Shown here piece by piece: positions 15,130-21,768 of a stretch of DNA of 21,768 nt. Both the position numbers and the translations under genes were made by a program. The DNA comes from OFTM10 sp964196195. GTDB taxonomy: Bacteria; Actinomycetota; Acidimicrobiia; Acidimicrobiales; Aldehydirespiratoraceae. Numbering within the stretch: the stretch's first letter is position 1; every line of letters begins with the position of its first letter. Below the pieces are notes generated by a model, which was given only the letters and a program-made list of their open reading frames with translations, searched no databases and was not told the DNA's origin. The stretch spans positions 1-21,768 of the forward strand of contig CAXMSE010000040.1 in NCBI GenBank assembly GCA_964196195.1, in the 5' to 3' direction.

Positions 15130-16686
15130 TCAGCCGTCGGCGCTTGGTGAGATAAGTCGGTGGCGCAAGACCTTGCCTGTCTCTGTCCGGGGGAGCTCAT
15201 CGATGAACACCACCTCACGAGGCACCTTGTGGCGGGCGAGCGACTCCCCCACCAGGCGACGAATCGTGGACTCGACGAGGCTTTGGTCGCCGAGCACCAC
15301 GAACGCAACCAGTCGCTGACCGAACTTGTCGTCGTCGACGCCGACCACCGCCGCGTCTGCGACACCGGCGATGGTGAGCAGGAAATCTTCCACCTCCCGG
15401 GGGAAGACATTCTCTCCGCCACTCACGATCATGTCGTCGGCTCTGCCGGTGACGAACAGGCGCTCGTTGTCGTCAAAATGTCCGATGTCTCCCGAAGACA
15501 TCAGCCCGTCGATCATCTCCTTGGTGCCGCCACCGGTGTATTCCTCGAACTGGGCGGAGCTGGCGACGAAGATCCGACCGTCCTCCCCGGCCGGGACCGG
15601 CCGACCTTGATCGTCGAAGATTTTCACCGTGGTGCCCGGGATCACCCGGCCGGCGGTGCCGGAGGCGACGGCGAGATCCTCCGGAGTGGCCACCGTCGCC
15701 TGCCCCACCTCGGTAGATCCATACACGTTGTAGAGGTTGGGGCCCACCCTGCGCAGCCATTCCTCGGCTACCGGGCCCGGCAGCGCGGATCCGCTGGAGG
15801 CGACCATCCGCAAGCGGGCGAGATCTCCGGTGCTGAGGTCGTCGGAGCCGAGCAAACGCTGGATCATTGCGGGAACCACCACGAGCACCGTGGCATCGTT
15901 GTCGATCACCATTGCGACGGTCTGCGCCGGGTCGAAGGTGGGCGACAGCACAACGGTGGATGCCAACGAGATCGCCATTGTGAGATGAGCGAGACCCCAT
16001 GCGTGAAAGAGAGGCGGGGCGATGACGAACACGTCGCCGCTGCGAACCGGGAGGCGATCGAGGATGCCGACCGCGGCAGCCATGTCGATGGCAGCTTCGC
16101 GACGGGCTCCCTTCGGCGTACCGGTCGTGCCCGATGTGAGGAGCACCGGTGCCAGCATGCGGGGCCGGTGAGGGGCAGCGAACCGGCGCCGGTGGCGGAG
16201 ATCGTGCAGCGTGAGATCCCCGACGCCGTCGGACGTCACCACCGGCCCGACGAACCCGGTGGCCTCCACCACCGGACCGAATCTCTCGTCGCTGACGAGG
16301 GCTGCGACCGACTCCCTCGAGAGGACTGCATCGAGTTGGGGTATAGCGAAGCCGGTATTGAGCATGACCGGCACCAGCGATGCCTTGGCCGCGGCCACCG
16401 ACGCCTCCACGAAGTCGCGATGGTTGAGACAGAGGATTCCCAGGTGGTGGCCGGGTTCGAGACCGAGGTCGGCCAACCCTGCTGCCAGGGCGCTGGATCG
16501 CCGATCGAGCTGGAGGTAGCTCAGCTCACCGCGATGGTCGATTACTGCAGCCCGCCTGGGATGACGCAGAGCCGCGGCCGCCGTGGCCGCACCGAGCGTC
16601 GCTCCCCAGCGGAGCAGACCTGCCCCGCTCGCGGCGACACGGACAGGGTCGAGGAGTCCCAGCCGCCGGGCGACGCCGAATATCAA
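15130..16686 (-). CDS. Fatty-acyl-CoA/AMP synthetase (FadD-like)
   Basis: A 518-residue ANL-superfamily enzyme that activates a carboxylic acid, probably a fatty acid, through an acyl-adenylate to acyl-CoA. The phosphate loop LLTSGTTGTPKGA is at 182-194. APPLFHAWG, YGSTE, SSGDIGHFD, TGRADDMIVSGGENVFPREVE (hinge region) and the C-terminal catalytic Lys505 in RTETGK are all present. The start is TTG at 16686, sharing four bases (TTGA) with the stop of the wax-ester synthase gene. That overlap makes the rare start credible. As the third gene of the lipid operon it would supply acyl-CoA to the acyltransferase. Chain-length preference cannot be read from the sequence. Confidence 0.92.
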   Translation of the reverse strand: MIFGVARRLGLLDPVRVAASGAGLLRWGATLGAATAAAALRHPRRAAVIDHRGELSYLQLDRRSSALAAGLADLGLEPGHHLGILCLNHRDFVEASVAAAKASLVPVMLNTGFAIPQLDAVLSRESVAALVSDERFGPVVEATGFVGPVVTSDGVGDLTLHDLRHRRRFAAPHRPRMLAPVLLTSGTTGTPKGARREAAIDMAAAVGILDRLPVRSGDVFVIAPPLFHAWGLAHLTMAISLASTVVLSPTFDPAQTVAMVIDNDATVLVVVPAMIQRLLGSDDLSTGDLARLRMVASSGSALPGPVAEEWLRRVGPNLYNVYGSTEVGQATVATPEDLAVASGTAGRVIPGTTVKIFDDQGRPVPAGEDGRIFVASSAQFEEYTGGGTKEMIDGLMSSGDIGHFDDNERLFVTGRADDMIVSGGENVFPREVEDFLLTIAGVADAAVVGVDDDKFGQRLVAFVVLGDQSLVESTIRRLVGESLARHKVPREVVFIDELPRTETGKVLRHRLISPSADG

Positions 16687-18155
16687 GCCGGTCCCAGGCC
16701 GGCAGCTTCCGCCAGCACCTTGATCTCAGTGAGGTGGTGATCGAGCAGATCATCGAGATCGGGCACGAGTTCACGACACGCGACCAGTCCGAAGTCGAGC
16801 GAATCGAGGTAGCTCTGCACCGTGATGTTGAGCCCTATCCCTTCGGTAATAGTGGACACCGGGAAGAAGCGCACCATCTTCGCGCCACCCATGTAGAGCG
16901 GCTGGCGGGGGCCCGGCACGTTGGATATCACCACATTGACCGGGGAACCCGCCGCCCGGTCGGCCAGGTGGAGAGATCCCGCGAGGCGAGACACCTGACT
17001 CACGATCGCCGGCGTCGCGAAGTCGGCCATCTCGACGAGGGTGTCGGCGGGAACCATGTCGAACTGCTGCTTTGCCCGGTTCATCGAGTCGTGCATGGCT
17101 TGCACGCGGGCTAGTGGATCCTCGAGATGGGTGGGTATGGCAACGAAGACCGCAGACACCCGATTTGTCCAGCGGTCGGCTTCCTCGCCGGTCCGGATCG
17201 ACACCGGCACCATGGCCCGGAGGGGCTCGTCGGGTAGTGCGTCGTGGGAGAGCAGGTAGCGGCGTAGGGCGCCCGCGGTGACCGCCATGACCACATCGTT
17301 CACGGTGGCGCCCAGGGCCGCCTTGATCGCCTTGACGTCGGCCAATGGAGCCGAGCCCATCGCAAGACGGCGGTTCGGGCCGATCGAACGGTTGAACGGC
17401 GTGGGTGGAGCAAGCACCTGAGGCAGACGCCTGTCGCGCTCGACCGAGGTGAGCCCGCCTAGCTTCGAAGGAAGCTGGCGGCGCAGCTGGTCGACGGTGT
17501 TGGCCACTCCCCTGCTCCTGCTCGCGTCGGCAAGCCGGCGCAGCATCCGCATCTGCACGCGAGCGGCACGGCCGGGCGTGCGAGCCATGTTGAGAACGGT
17601 GCGGCCGATCAGCTCGAGGTTGTGGGGTTCGTCCTCAGGCTCCCAGCCCTCTTCATCCCCTTCGATTTCGTCGCCGGCGGGGTCGCTGTCGAGCATCAAC
17701 ATCAGCATCTCCACGCCCGATGCACCGTCGATGGTGGCGTGGTGCACCTTGGTGAGAATCGCGAACTCGTCATTTTCGAGGCCCTCGATCACATAGACCT
17801 CCCACAAGGGTCGGCTGCGGTCGCAGGGTCGGCCGATGATGCGGGCCACCTGGGTGGACAGCTGCTCAATGGTGCCGGGGCTGGGGAGGGCCATGTGGCG
17901 CACATGAAAATCGAGATCGAAATGGGGGTCGTTGATCCAGTAGGGGTGATCGAGTCCGAGGGGGACTTCCACCAGCTTGCGGCGCAGCGGCTCGAGGAGA
18001 TGGAGTCTCTTCTCGAGCTGACGGTGGAAGGCCTCGTAGGGGCTGAAGTCGGGGTCGTCGGGTCGCTGGTAGACCACCACGCTGCTCACATGGCCGAATG
18101 AGTTCGGTGTCTCGATCGACAAGAACGCGGCATCGAGCCCGGTGAGCTGTTTCAT
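16683..18155 (-). CDS. Wax ester synthase / diacylglycerol O-acyltransferase (WS/DGAT)
   Basis: A 490-residue bacterial acyltransferase that moves an acyl group from acyl-CoA to diacylglycerol or a fatty alcohol, making storage lipid at the membrane. The N terminus MKQLTGLDAAFL is typical. The active-site HHxxxDG motif is intact (HHATIDG, 138-144) and is preceded by PLWEVYVIEGL (116-126). The second conserved block, NVVISNVPGPRQPLYMGG, lies in the C-terminal domain. Length is near the family's usual 450-500. ATG at 18155 overlaps the hydrolase stop by 4 bases (ATGA), and its own stop overlaps the acyl-CoA synthetase start. The gene therefore sits in the middle of a tightly coupled neutral-lipid operon. 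Confidence 0.95.
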   Translation of the reverse strand: MKQLTGLDAAFLSIETPNSFGHVSSVVVYQRPDDPDFSPYEAFHRQLEKRLHLLEPLRRKLVEVPLGLDHPYWINDPHFDLDFHVRHMALPSPGTIEQLSTQVARIIGRPCDRSRPLWEVYVIEGLENDEFAILTKVHHATIDGASGVEMLMLMLDSDPAGDEIEGDEEGWEPEDEPHNLELIGRTVLNMARTPGRAARVQMRMLRRLADASRSRGVANTVDQLRRQLPSKLGGLTSVERDRRLPQVLAPPTPFNRSIGPNRRLAMGSAPLADVKAIKAALGATVNDVVMAVTAGALRRYLLSHDALPDEPLRAMVPVSIRTGEEADRWTNRVSAVFVAIPTHLEDPLARVQAMHDSMNRAKQQFDMVPADTLVEMADFATPAIVSQVSRLAGSLHLADRAAGSPVNVVISNVPGPRQPLYMGGAKMVRFFPVSTITEGIGLNITVQSYLDSLDFGLVACRELVPDLDDLLDHHLTEIKVLAEAAGLGPA

Positions 18156-19327
18156 GTCGGCTGGCCTTCAGGCTCGCGATGGGGCTCGAAGCCGCTGAGC
18201 ACGGTGGAGTGGAGGGCATCGTCGATGAAACGACGCACGCTGGGCTCGAAGGCGAACGAAAGGTGGGCGCCCTGGTACCACAGGATCTCCGGCTGATCCC
18301 AGTGCTCCCAGAGAGTCTTGACGTTGCCGGGCCGAACCCATCGATCGGCGAGACCGGCAAAAATGAAGCGCTTGTCGACATCGATCACCGGGTCCATCGC
18401 AAGCGGCGACACCACCCGGTTGGCCCGTTCGAGAGAGCGCCAGCTCAGCCCCCACTGCTCGTACCAGGGCGGCAGGAGCGGCTCGACGTTGCGGCGCATC
18501 CCCCGTACCAGGTCCGGCTCGGGAATACCCGCGATCGCGCAGGCGAGGTCGTCTTCGAAGCAGGCGGTGAGGGCGGTGAAGTAGCCACCGAGAGACAGGC
18601 CAAAGGCGCCCACCGCGGTGGCCTTCTGATCGTTCTGGATCCACGACTTGAGCCGGCGGATGTCCCATAGACCCTGGGCCGCGGTGTAGATCAGGTTCAT
18701 AGCTCCGCCGAAGAGCACCCGATCACCCGACATTCCCACCGAGCGGGGGCCGTGGAGGGGCTGAACGGGGAAGGCGAGATTGAGGCCATATTTGTGATGA
18801 AGCCGCTTGGCCTCGAAGGCCCAGAGGTCGACGGCCGGAGAACCGGTGCGGTAGCCGTTGATGCATATCAGCCAGGGTCGTGGCTCGCCCTCGTGGCGAA
18901 GCACCCAGGCATGACCGGTGGCGTTGGCTTCGTATCCGAGCCAACGATCGCGGCCCGGCTCATCCTCGTGAGGCTCGAAACCGCTCTCGAAGCTCAGATG
19001 CTCAAACGGCATCCCCCACGCGTCGTGGGGCCCCAGCTCCGGGTGCTCGAGCACAGGCGGCGTGTGGTGGTACGACCTCGGATCGTCGACCCAGCCCCGC
19101 TCGTTGTACATGTCGACCGCGTCGCCCAGCTCGTTTCGAAGGCGGCGGCGGAAATCCATGTTGGGGACCCGCACCCGACTACGCAGGATCTCGGCCTGTA
19201 GGGCCCACTCATCGAACGCCCACTTCGCGGCAACCGTAGGAGAGAGTCGGAGGCTCGGCAGGTCTGGCTCGCGATGCCCCACCACCCAGTCGCGGGTGTA
19301 GCCGACCATTTTCGAAGCGATCCTCAT
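18152..19327 (-). CDS. Alpha/beta-hydrolase linked to the lipid operon
   Basis: A 391-residue alpha/beta-hydrolase. The nucleophile elbow GLSLGG (243-248) places Ser245. Likely acid and base are Asp328 (GLADRWVRP) and His355 (GAHLSF). WLICINGYR (152-160) probably supplies the oxyanion strand. About 130 residues precede the core fold, longer than simple esterases. No signal peptide is seen. Its 4-base overlap with the WS/DGAT gene suggests a lipid ester as substrate, for example an acylglycerol, but the sequence alone does not prove this. ATG at 19327 with a purine-rich GAGAGAG just upstream. It begins only 28 bases after tRNA-Arg on the same strand, so its promoter may lie at or above the tRNA. 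Confidence 0.87.
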   Translation of the reverse strand: MRIASKMVGYTRDWVVGHREPDLPSLRLSPTVAAKWAFDEWALQAEILRSRVRVPNMDFRRRLRNELGDAVDMYNERGWVDDPRSYHHTPPVLEHPELGPHDAWGMPFEHLSFESGFEPHEDEPGRDRWLGYEANATGHAWVLRHEGEPRPWLICINGYRTGSPAVDLWAFEAKRLHHKYGLNLAFPVQPLHGPRSVGMSGDRVLFGGAMNLIYTAAQGLWDIRRLKSWIQNDQKATAVGAFGLSLGGYFTALTACFEDDLACAIAGIPEPDLVRGMRRNVEPLLPPWYEQWGLSWRSLERANRVVSPLAMDPVIDVDKRFIFAGLADRWVRPGNVKTLWEHWDQPEILWYQGAHLSFAFEPSVRRFIDDALHSTVLSGFEPHREPEGQPT

Positions 19328-19355
19328 GAGGCTCTCTCTTCTATGGGCTATGACT

Positions 19356-19432
19356 TGGCACCCCCGACAGGACTCGAACCTGCAACCGCCGGGGTAGAAA
19401 CCCGGTGCTCTATCCAGTTGAGCTACGGAGGC
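19356..19432 (-). tRNA. tRNA-Arg (anticodon UCU)
   Basis: A 77-base cloverleaf: acceptor GCCTCCG pairing with CGGGGGT, anticodon stem CCGGG/CCCGG, loop TTTCTAC giving anticodon TCT, T-loop TTCGAGT, and an encoded CCA end. It reads AGA codons, which are rare in high-GC genomes. The lipid operon starts 28 bases downstream on the same strand. Confidence 0.95.
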
Positions 19433-19496
19433 AAAAACAGGGTACGCCGCAGCAGGGCTAGGCGGTACACTTCGGGTCCTGCTGGTTCTCCAGCAT
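19433..19496. promoter_or_regulatory. Divergent tRNA promoter region
   Basis: These 64 bases separate tRNA-Arg (-) from tRNA-His (+) and must promote both. On the plus strand TACACT (19466-19471) is a fair -10; on the minus strand TACCCT (19444-19439) is another. No clear -35 is seen for either. A perfect 7-base inverted repeat, CAGCAGG (19450-19456) and CCTGCTG (19478-19484), surrounds the plus-strand -10. Confidence 0.4.
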
Positions 19497-19571
19497 GGTG
19501 GGCGTAGCTCAGTTGGTTAGAGCGCCTGGTTGTGGTCCAGGAGGCCGGGGGTTCGAATCCCCTCGTTCACC
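19497..19571 (+). tRNA. tRNA-His (anticodon GUG)
   Basis: Acceptor GTGGGCG (19498-19504) pairs with CGTTCAC. Anticodon GTG is at 19532-19534, in a loop held by CCTGG/CCAGG. The extra 5' G (19497) and discriminator C (19571) are the histidine identity pair. CCA is not encoded. It is followed after 26 bases by tRNA-Lys on the same strand, probably in one transcript. Confidence 0.95.
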
Positions 19572-19597
19572 CGTAGAATTTGCAGTCAGAAATTCAT

Positions 19598-19673
19598 GCA
19601 CCTCTAGCTCAATTGGTAGAGCATCGGACTCTTAATCCGCAGGTTCTGGGTTCAAGTCCCAGGGGGTGTACCA
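19598..19673 (+). tRNA. tRNA-Lys (anticodon CUU)
   Basis: A 76-base cloverleaf with acceptor GCACCTC pairing with GGGGTGT (two wobbles), anticodon CTT at 19631-19633, T-loop TTCAAGT and an encoded CCA (19671-19673). It is second in the His-Lys pair. Confidence 0.95.
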
Positions 19674-19676
19674 CGA

Positions 19677-19719
19677 GAAACCCTAGGTCACGGGCATTGT
19701 CCGGTCGGCCTGGGGTTTC
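19677..19719 (+). terminator. Stem-loop terminator after the tRNA pair
   Basis: GAAACCCTAGG (19677-19687) pairs with CCTGGGGTTTC (19709-19719) in an 11-base stem with a single T-G wobble and a 21-base loop. It begins 3 bases after the CCA end of tRNA-Lys. A short TTTT follows (19724-19727). The placement and stability fit termination of the tRNA-His/tRNA-Lys transcript. Confidence 0.6.
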
Positions 19720-19778
19720 GACGTTTTCGCGTGATTTACGCCCGCAGTAAACCGGAACACAGCTACCGGAACTTGACA

Positions 19779-19850
19779 AGCAGCCCGGCGCAGGCCCTCG
19801 TTCTCCTGCTCGAGCAACCGCAACCGCTTCTTCGGTTCGCGGTTCTCGGA
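19779..19850 (-). pseudogene. Remnant of an IS3-type orfA (leucine-zipper segment)
   Basis: One minus-strand frame reads KKRLRLLEQENEGLRRAA. It closely matches the coiled-coil segment found near the end of many actinobacterial IS3-family OrfA proteins. The frame is closed by a TGA at 19853-19851 just upstream. Downstream the usual YLSQ-type continuation is lost or shifted by a frame. No inverted repeats can be assigned to it. It is not part of the intact element at 19962-21226, whose zipper sequence differs. The rest of the 288 bases between tRNA-Lys and that element shows no gene. The match is from memory of the family and short, so moderate confidence. Confidence 0.45.
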
Positions 19851-19961
19851 TCACTTGTCGTTCGTGAGGCCCGGGCGGACACCGTTCTACGTCGTGACAT
19901 TGGTGCCGGTTCCTTCCTGCCCGACCACAATGGATCGAAACAATGAAACCGCACAACATCT

Positions 19962-19976
19962 TGATACGTGCCCCAA
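19962..19976 (+). repeat. Left terminal inverted repeat of the IS
   Basis: Fifteen bases identical to the reverse complement of the right end. It lies 3' of the transposase gene, and a TCT target duplicate directly precedes it. Confidence 0.9.
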
Positions 19977-19999
19977 GACATGATCCCGGCTTCTGCGAG

Positions 20000-21160
20000 T
20001 CAGGCAACACTTTTGAGCTGGCGATGGCGGCGCTCGAACTCCATCGGGGAGATGTTCCCAAGGGCTGAATGTCGCCGAGTCCGATTGTAGAACCCTTCGA
20101 TCCAATCAAACATGGCGGCCGATAGCTCGAGCCTGGTCGACCATTTCTTGGTGTTCAGCAGCTCAGTCTGCATCCGGCCCCAGAGCGACTCAACCATCGC
20201 GTTGTCATACGCGTCTCCGACGGTTCCCAAGGACTGAACCAATCCAGCGGAACGGACATGGCTGCTGAACGCCCACGACGTGTATTGCGGCCCATGATCC
20301 GCGTGGACCACCATCCCCAGCGAAGGCTTTCGAGCGTTGATAGCCATCGCGAGCGCAGAGTTGACCATCGCGGCTGTGGGTCTGGCATCGATCGACCAAC
20401 CGACAATCCTTCGCGACCAGGCATCGAGCACGACGCAGCAGAACACTCGCCCTTCTCGCGTTGGGTGTTCGGTGATGTCTGACATCCATAGCTGGTTCGG
20501 GCCGTCACGGCCGAAATCGCGGTTCACGAAGTCTTCGCTTGTGGCGATGTGTTTGATATTCGGACGACCTTTTCGGCGTTTCGGGAGGCCCCCAATCCCA
20601 AGCTCGCGCATCACTGCACGGACGAGCTTGTGGTTGACGCGTTGGTTGTACATGTCGTCGAGCTCGGCTTGCACACGGCGCCATCCATAGGTGCGTCGCG
20701 ATCTCTCCCAGATCTCTGTGATGACGTCGCGGAGCCACGCACGGCGGATCGACCTCACTGACGGGGGCTTGGTCCGCCAGACAAAGAACCCAGATGATGC
20801 GATATTCAGTAGCCGGCAGCAGGCTTTGAGCGAGTGCCCTTCAGTCCCCATCGTCTCGATGATGGGGTACAGGTCTTTTGGGCGCGCCACCCGGCCCTCA
20901 TCGAACAACGTTGCCGCTCGTTTCGTGGCGGCCAACTCGGTTTCGAGTTCACCAATACGGCGTCGAGCTTCTCGTAACTCACTTGATTGATGTGACGGTG
21001 TGCCGGGATCAAGTCCTTGATCGACCCGGTCTTGCTTCTTCCAACGAAAGATTGTCGATTGATTGAGACCGAGCTCTTCCGCGATCACAGCGACGGGTTT
21101 GCCGTCGTGGACTTGGTTGATGACCATGGCCCGATATTGGGGCGAGTAGGTGAAAGGCAT
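20000..21160 (-). CDS. IS3-family transposase in one continuous frame
   Basis: A 386-residue protein. Residues 1-45 carry a helix-turn-helix (PVAVIAEELGLNQSTIFRWKK), a coiled coil follows at about 58-80, and the DDE integrase core fills the rest. The catalytic residues are the Asp of WMSDIT, the Asp of VVHADHGPQYTS and the Glu of DNAMVESLWG. HSDRG is the more usual form of the second block. I chose ATG 21160 because AAGGA lies 6-7 bases upstream. The frame is open to 21220, inside the inverted repeat region. Most IS3 members split this into orfA and orfB joined by a -1 frameshift; here the two halves are already in one frame. All key residues are present, so it is probably active. Confidence 0.93.
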   Translation of the reverse strand: MPFTYSPQYRAMVINQVHDGKPVAVIAEELGLNQSTIFRWKKQDRVDQGLDPGTPSHQSSELREARRRIGELETELAATKRAATLFDEGRVARPKDLYPIIETMGTEGHSLKACCRLLNIASSGFFVWRTKPPSVRSIRRAWLRDVITEIWERSRRTYGWRRVQAELDDMYNQRVNHKLVRAVMRELGIGGLPKRRKGRPNIKHIATSEDFVNRDFGRDGPNQLWMSDITEHPTREGRVFCCVVLDAWSRRIVGWSIDARPTAAMVNSALAMAINARKPSLGMVVHADHGPQYTSWAFSSHVRSAGLVQSLGTVGDAYDNAMVESLWGRMQTELLNTKKWSTRLELSAAMFDWIEGFYNRTRRHSALGNISPMEFERRHRQLKSVA

Positions 21161-21211
21161 CAGATTCCTTTTCGGTTCTGTGCCGTCAGTCTCACAAACC
21201 CAGGTCACATT

Positions 21212-21226
21212 TTGGGGCACGTATCA
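21212..21226 (-). repeat. Right terminal inverted repeat of the IS
   Basis: Reverse complement of the left repeat over 15 bases. It lies upstream of the transposase start, and a TCT target duplicate directly follows it. Confidence 0.9.
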
Positions 21227-21277
21227 TCTGGGCCACTCTCAAGGGCTCAGCTCAACTCACCGACCGTCTCGACGCTC

Positions 21278-21302
21278 ACCGGATCGGGTGGTCGATCACG
21301 GT
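21278..21302 (-). terminator. Stem-loop downstream of the Thr/Pro-repeat gene
   Basis: ACCG-GATCG and CGATC-A-CGGT form a 9-base stem with a single-base bulge and a 6-base loop. It starts 35 bases beyond the stop codon of the partial gene at 21338. No T-run is seen. It is a candidate terminator by position. Confidence 0.4.
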
Positions 21303-21337
21303 GCGGCTCACACCATCATGAATACAGCAATGGTCTC

Positions 21338-21768
21338 TCAGGGGTTCGTCCAGGTCACCGTGGCGGTGACAGGATCGGTTCCACCGGTTGCACTTGGGCC
21401 TCCCGTCATGCCGATGGTGATCCTGTAGGTGTCCCTCCCAGGTTCTGGTGATCCGGGTATGAGTTGAGCCGAGAAGGTGAAGGTGGTGTCGGCGCAGCCA
21501 GGCGGGTCTGGGAACGAGTGCGAAGGCCCGATCACACCCATCGGGATGTAGATGTCGAGCAGGATCGTCGTCGATGACGATGCGTTCGGGCACGGCATGG
21601 CGACCGAGTGACTCTTGGAACCGGTGGCGGGCGCGGCGGTTGTGGTGGGTGCCACCGCGGTTGTGGTGGGCGCCACCGCGGTTGTCGTGGGCGCCACCGC
21701 GGATGTCGTCGTGGGCGCCACCGCAGTCGTCGTCGTAGGTGCCACCGCCGTCGTCGTCGTAGGTGCCA
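21338..21768 (-). CDS. Thr/Pro-repeat, probably secreted protein, 5' end missing
   Basis: The gene runs off the right edge; 142 complete codons are visible. The first part is a low-complexity linker of VAPTTT units. It is followed by a compact domain of about 95 residues with alternating beta-strand character and two cysteines (AMPCPN and PPGCAD), which could form a disulfide. The protein ends TVTWTNP. Such Thr/Pro linkers are common in exported, cell-surface proteins of Acidimicrobiia, where they join an anchor or signal region to a folded domain. The signal peptide would lie outside the window. I do not recognise the C-terminal domain. The stop is TGA at 21340-21338, 111 bases from the IS end, so the IS did not break the visible part. 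Confidence 0.7.
   Translation of the reverse strand, partial: APTTTTAVAPTTTTAVAPTTTSAVAPTTTAVAPTTTAVAPTTTAAPATGSKSHSVAMPCPNASSSTTILLDIYIPMGVIGPSHSFPDPPGCADTTFTFSAQLIPGSPEPGRDTYRITIGMTGGPSATGGTDPVTATVTWTNP
21635..21768 (-). repeat. In-frame tandem repeat encoding VAPTTT units
   Basis: Units of 24 bases (coding for VAPTTTTA or VAPTTTSA) give way to three units of 21 bases (VAPTTTA) towards the 3' end. All are multiples of three, so gain or loss of units keeps the frame. The repeat continues beyond the window. Confidence 0.85.

Larger units (their letters stand above)
19962..21226 (-). mobile_element. Complete IS3-family insertion sequence
   Basis: A 1,265-base element bounded by inverted repeats: TGATACGTGCCCCAA at 19962-19976 matches the reverse complement of 21212-21226 exactly over 15 bases, with weaker similarity for about 13 more. 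It begins TG and ends CA, as IS3 members do. The trinucleotide TCT lies directly outside both ends (19959-19961 and 21227-21229), a 3-base target duplication typical of the family. The interior holds one intact transposase gene. Base composition is visibly less GC-rich than the flanking genes. Sharp ends and an open gene suggest a fairly recent insertion between tRNA-Lys and the Thr/Pro-repeat gene. Confidence 0.93.

Noticed and set aside
15160..16740. Long plus-strand frame of 526 codons opposite the acyl-CoA synthetase
   Set aside because: It has His/Arg/Glu-rich composition typical of the shadow of a GC-rich gene and no family motifs. The minus-strand gene shows the complete adenylation motif set.
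19274..19507. Plus-strand reading frame of 77 codons containing a GLEPATAGVETRCSIQLSYGG stretch
   Set aside because: It is the translation of the tRNA-Arg gene read from the other strand. This peptide is a well-known false protein in many databases.
19650..19673. tRNA-Lys 3' end as an integration site for a genomic island
   Set aside because: No integrase gene and no second copy of the tRNA end is seen in the window. The only mobile element has its own IS3 ends.
19609..20109. Minus-strand reading frame of 166 codons ending GLEPRTCGLRVRCSTN
   Set aside because: Its end is antisense to tRNA-Lys and its start lies inside the IS. No domain is visible, and it crosses the IS boundary.
21635..21768. 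Tandem repeat at the right edge as a possible CRISPR array
   Set aside because: Units are contiguous, 21-24 bases, without unique spacers, and they stay in one coding frame as VAPTTT.

Overview
The window looks like chromosomal DNA from a high-GC actinobacterium, most plausibly of the class Acidimicrobiia. This is inferred from gene content and protein style. The phoH-ybeY-corC-era cluster, a RamB-type regulator, a WS/DGAT enzyme, a cyclase-STAND ATPase fusion and Thr/Pro-rich secreted repeats all point to Actinobacteria. No rRNA or marker gene fixes the lineage.

Left part (1-6.9 kb). The window opens inside a DinG-type iron-sulfur helicase gene (+). It is followed by a ferric-reductase-like membrane protein with a long disordered tail (+). 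A tight minus-strand operon comes next, reading phoH, ybeY, corC-like and era, with overlapping start and stop codons; it covers RNA processing and ribosome assembly. A small uncharacterised protein diverges from phoH. It appears to hold two copies of a small beta-barrel-like (Sm-like) repeat.

Middle (6.9-12.3 kb). A RamB-type regulator of acetate metabolism (-) is divergent from malate synthase (+), a classic glyoxylate-shunt arrangement. Then come a GT-C-like polytopic membrane protein (+) and a cyclopropane-fatty-acid synthase family methyltransferase (-). These two are convergent and their coding ends overlap by 47 bases.

Right-middle (12.4-19.4 kb, all minus). In transcription order this run is tRNA-Arg, an alpha/beta hydrolase, a wax ester synthase/diacylglycerol acyltransferase, an acyl-CoA synthetase and a large adenylyl cyclase-ATPase fusion. 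The three lipid genes are linked by 4-base start/stop overlaps. They read as a neutral-lipid module: the synthetase activates fatty acids, the acyltransferase makes wax ester or triacylglycerol, and the hydrolase probably acts on an ester. With the glyoxylate enzyme and the cyclopropane synthase, the window is rich in fatty-acid and acetate metabolism.

Right end (19.4-21.8 kb). Three tRNA genes (Arg, His, Lys) are followed by a short non-coding stretch with a degraded transposase fragment. A complete IS3-family element (1,265 bases, inverted repeats, 3-base target duplication, single-frame transposase) comes next. The last feature is the 3' part of a gene for a Thr/Pro-repeat, probably secreted protein that runs off the window.

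I found no CRISPR array, toxin-antitoxin pair, phage module or obvious new defence system. The more unusual items are the duplicated small-barrel protein, the NPF/DPF-motif tail, a perfect inverted repeat that abuts the phoH start, and hairpins placed over convergent stop codons.
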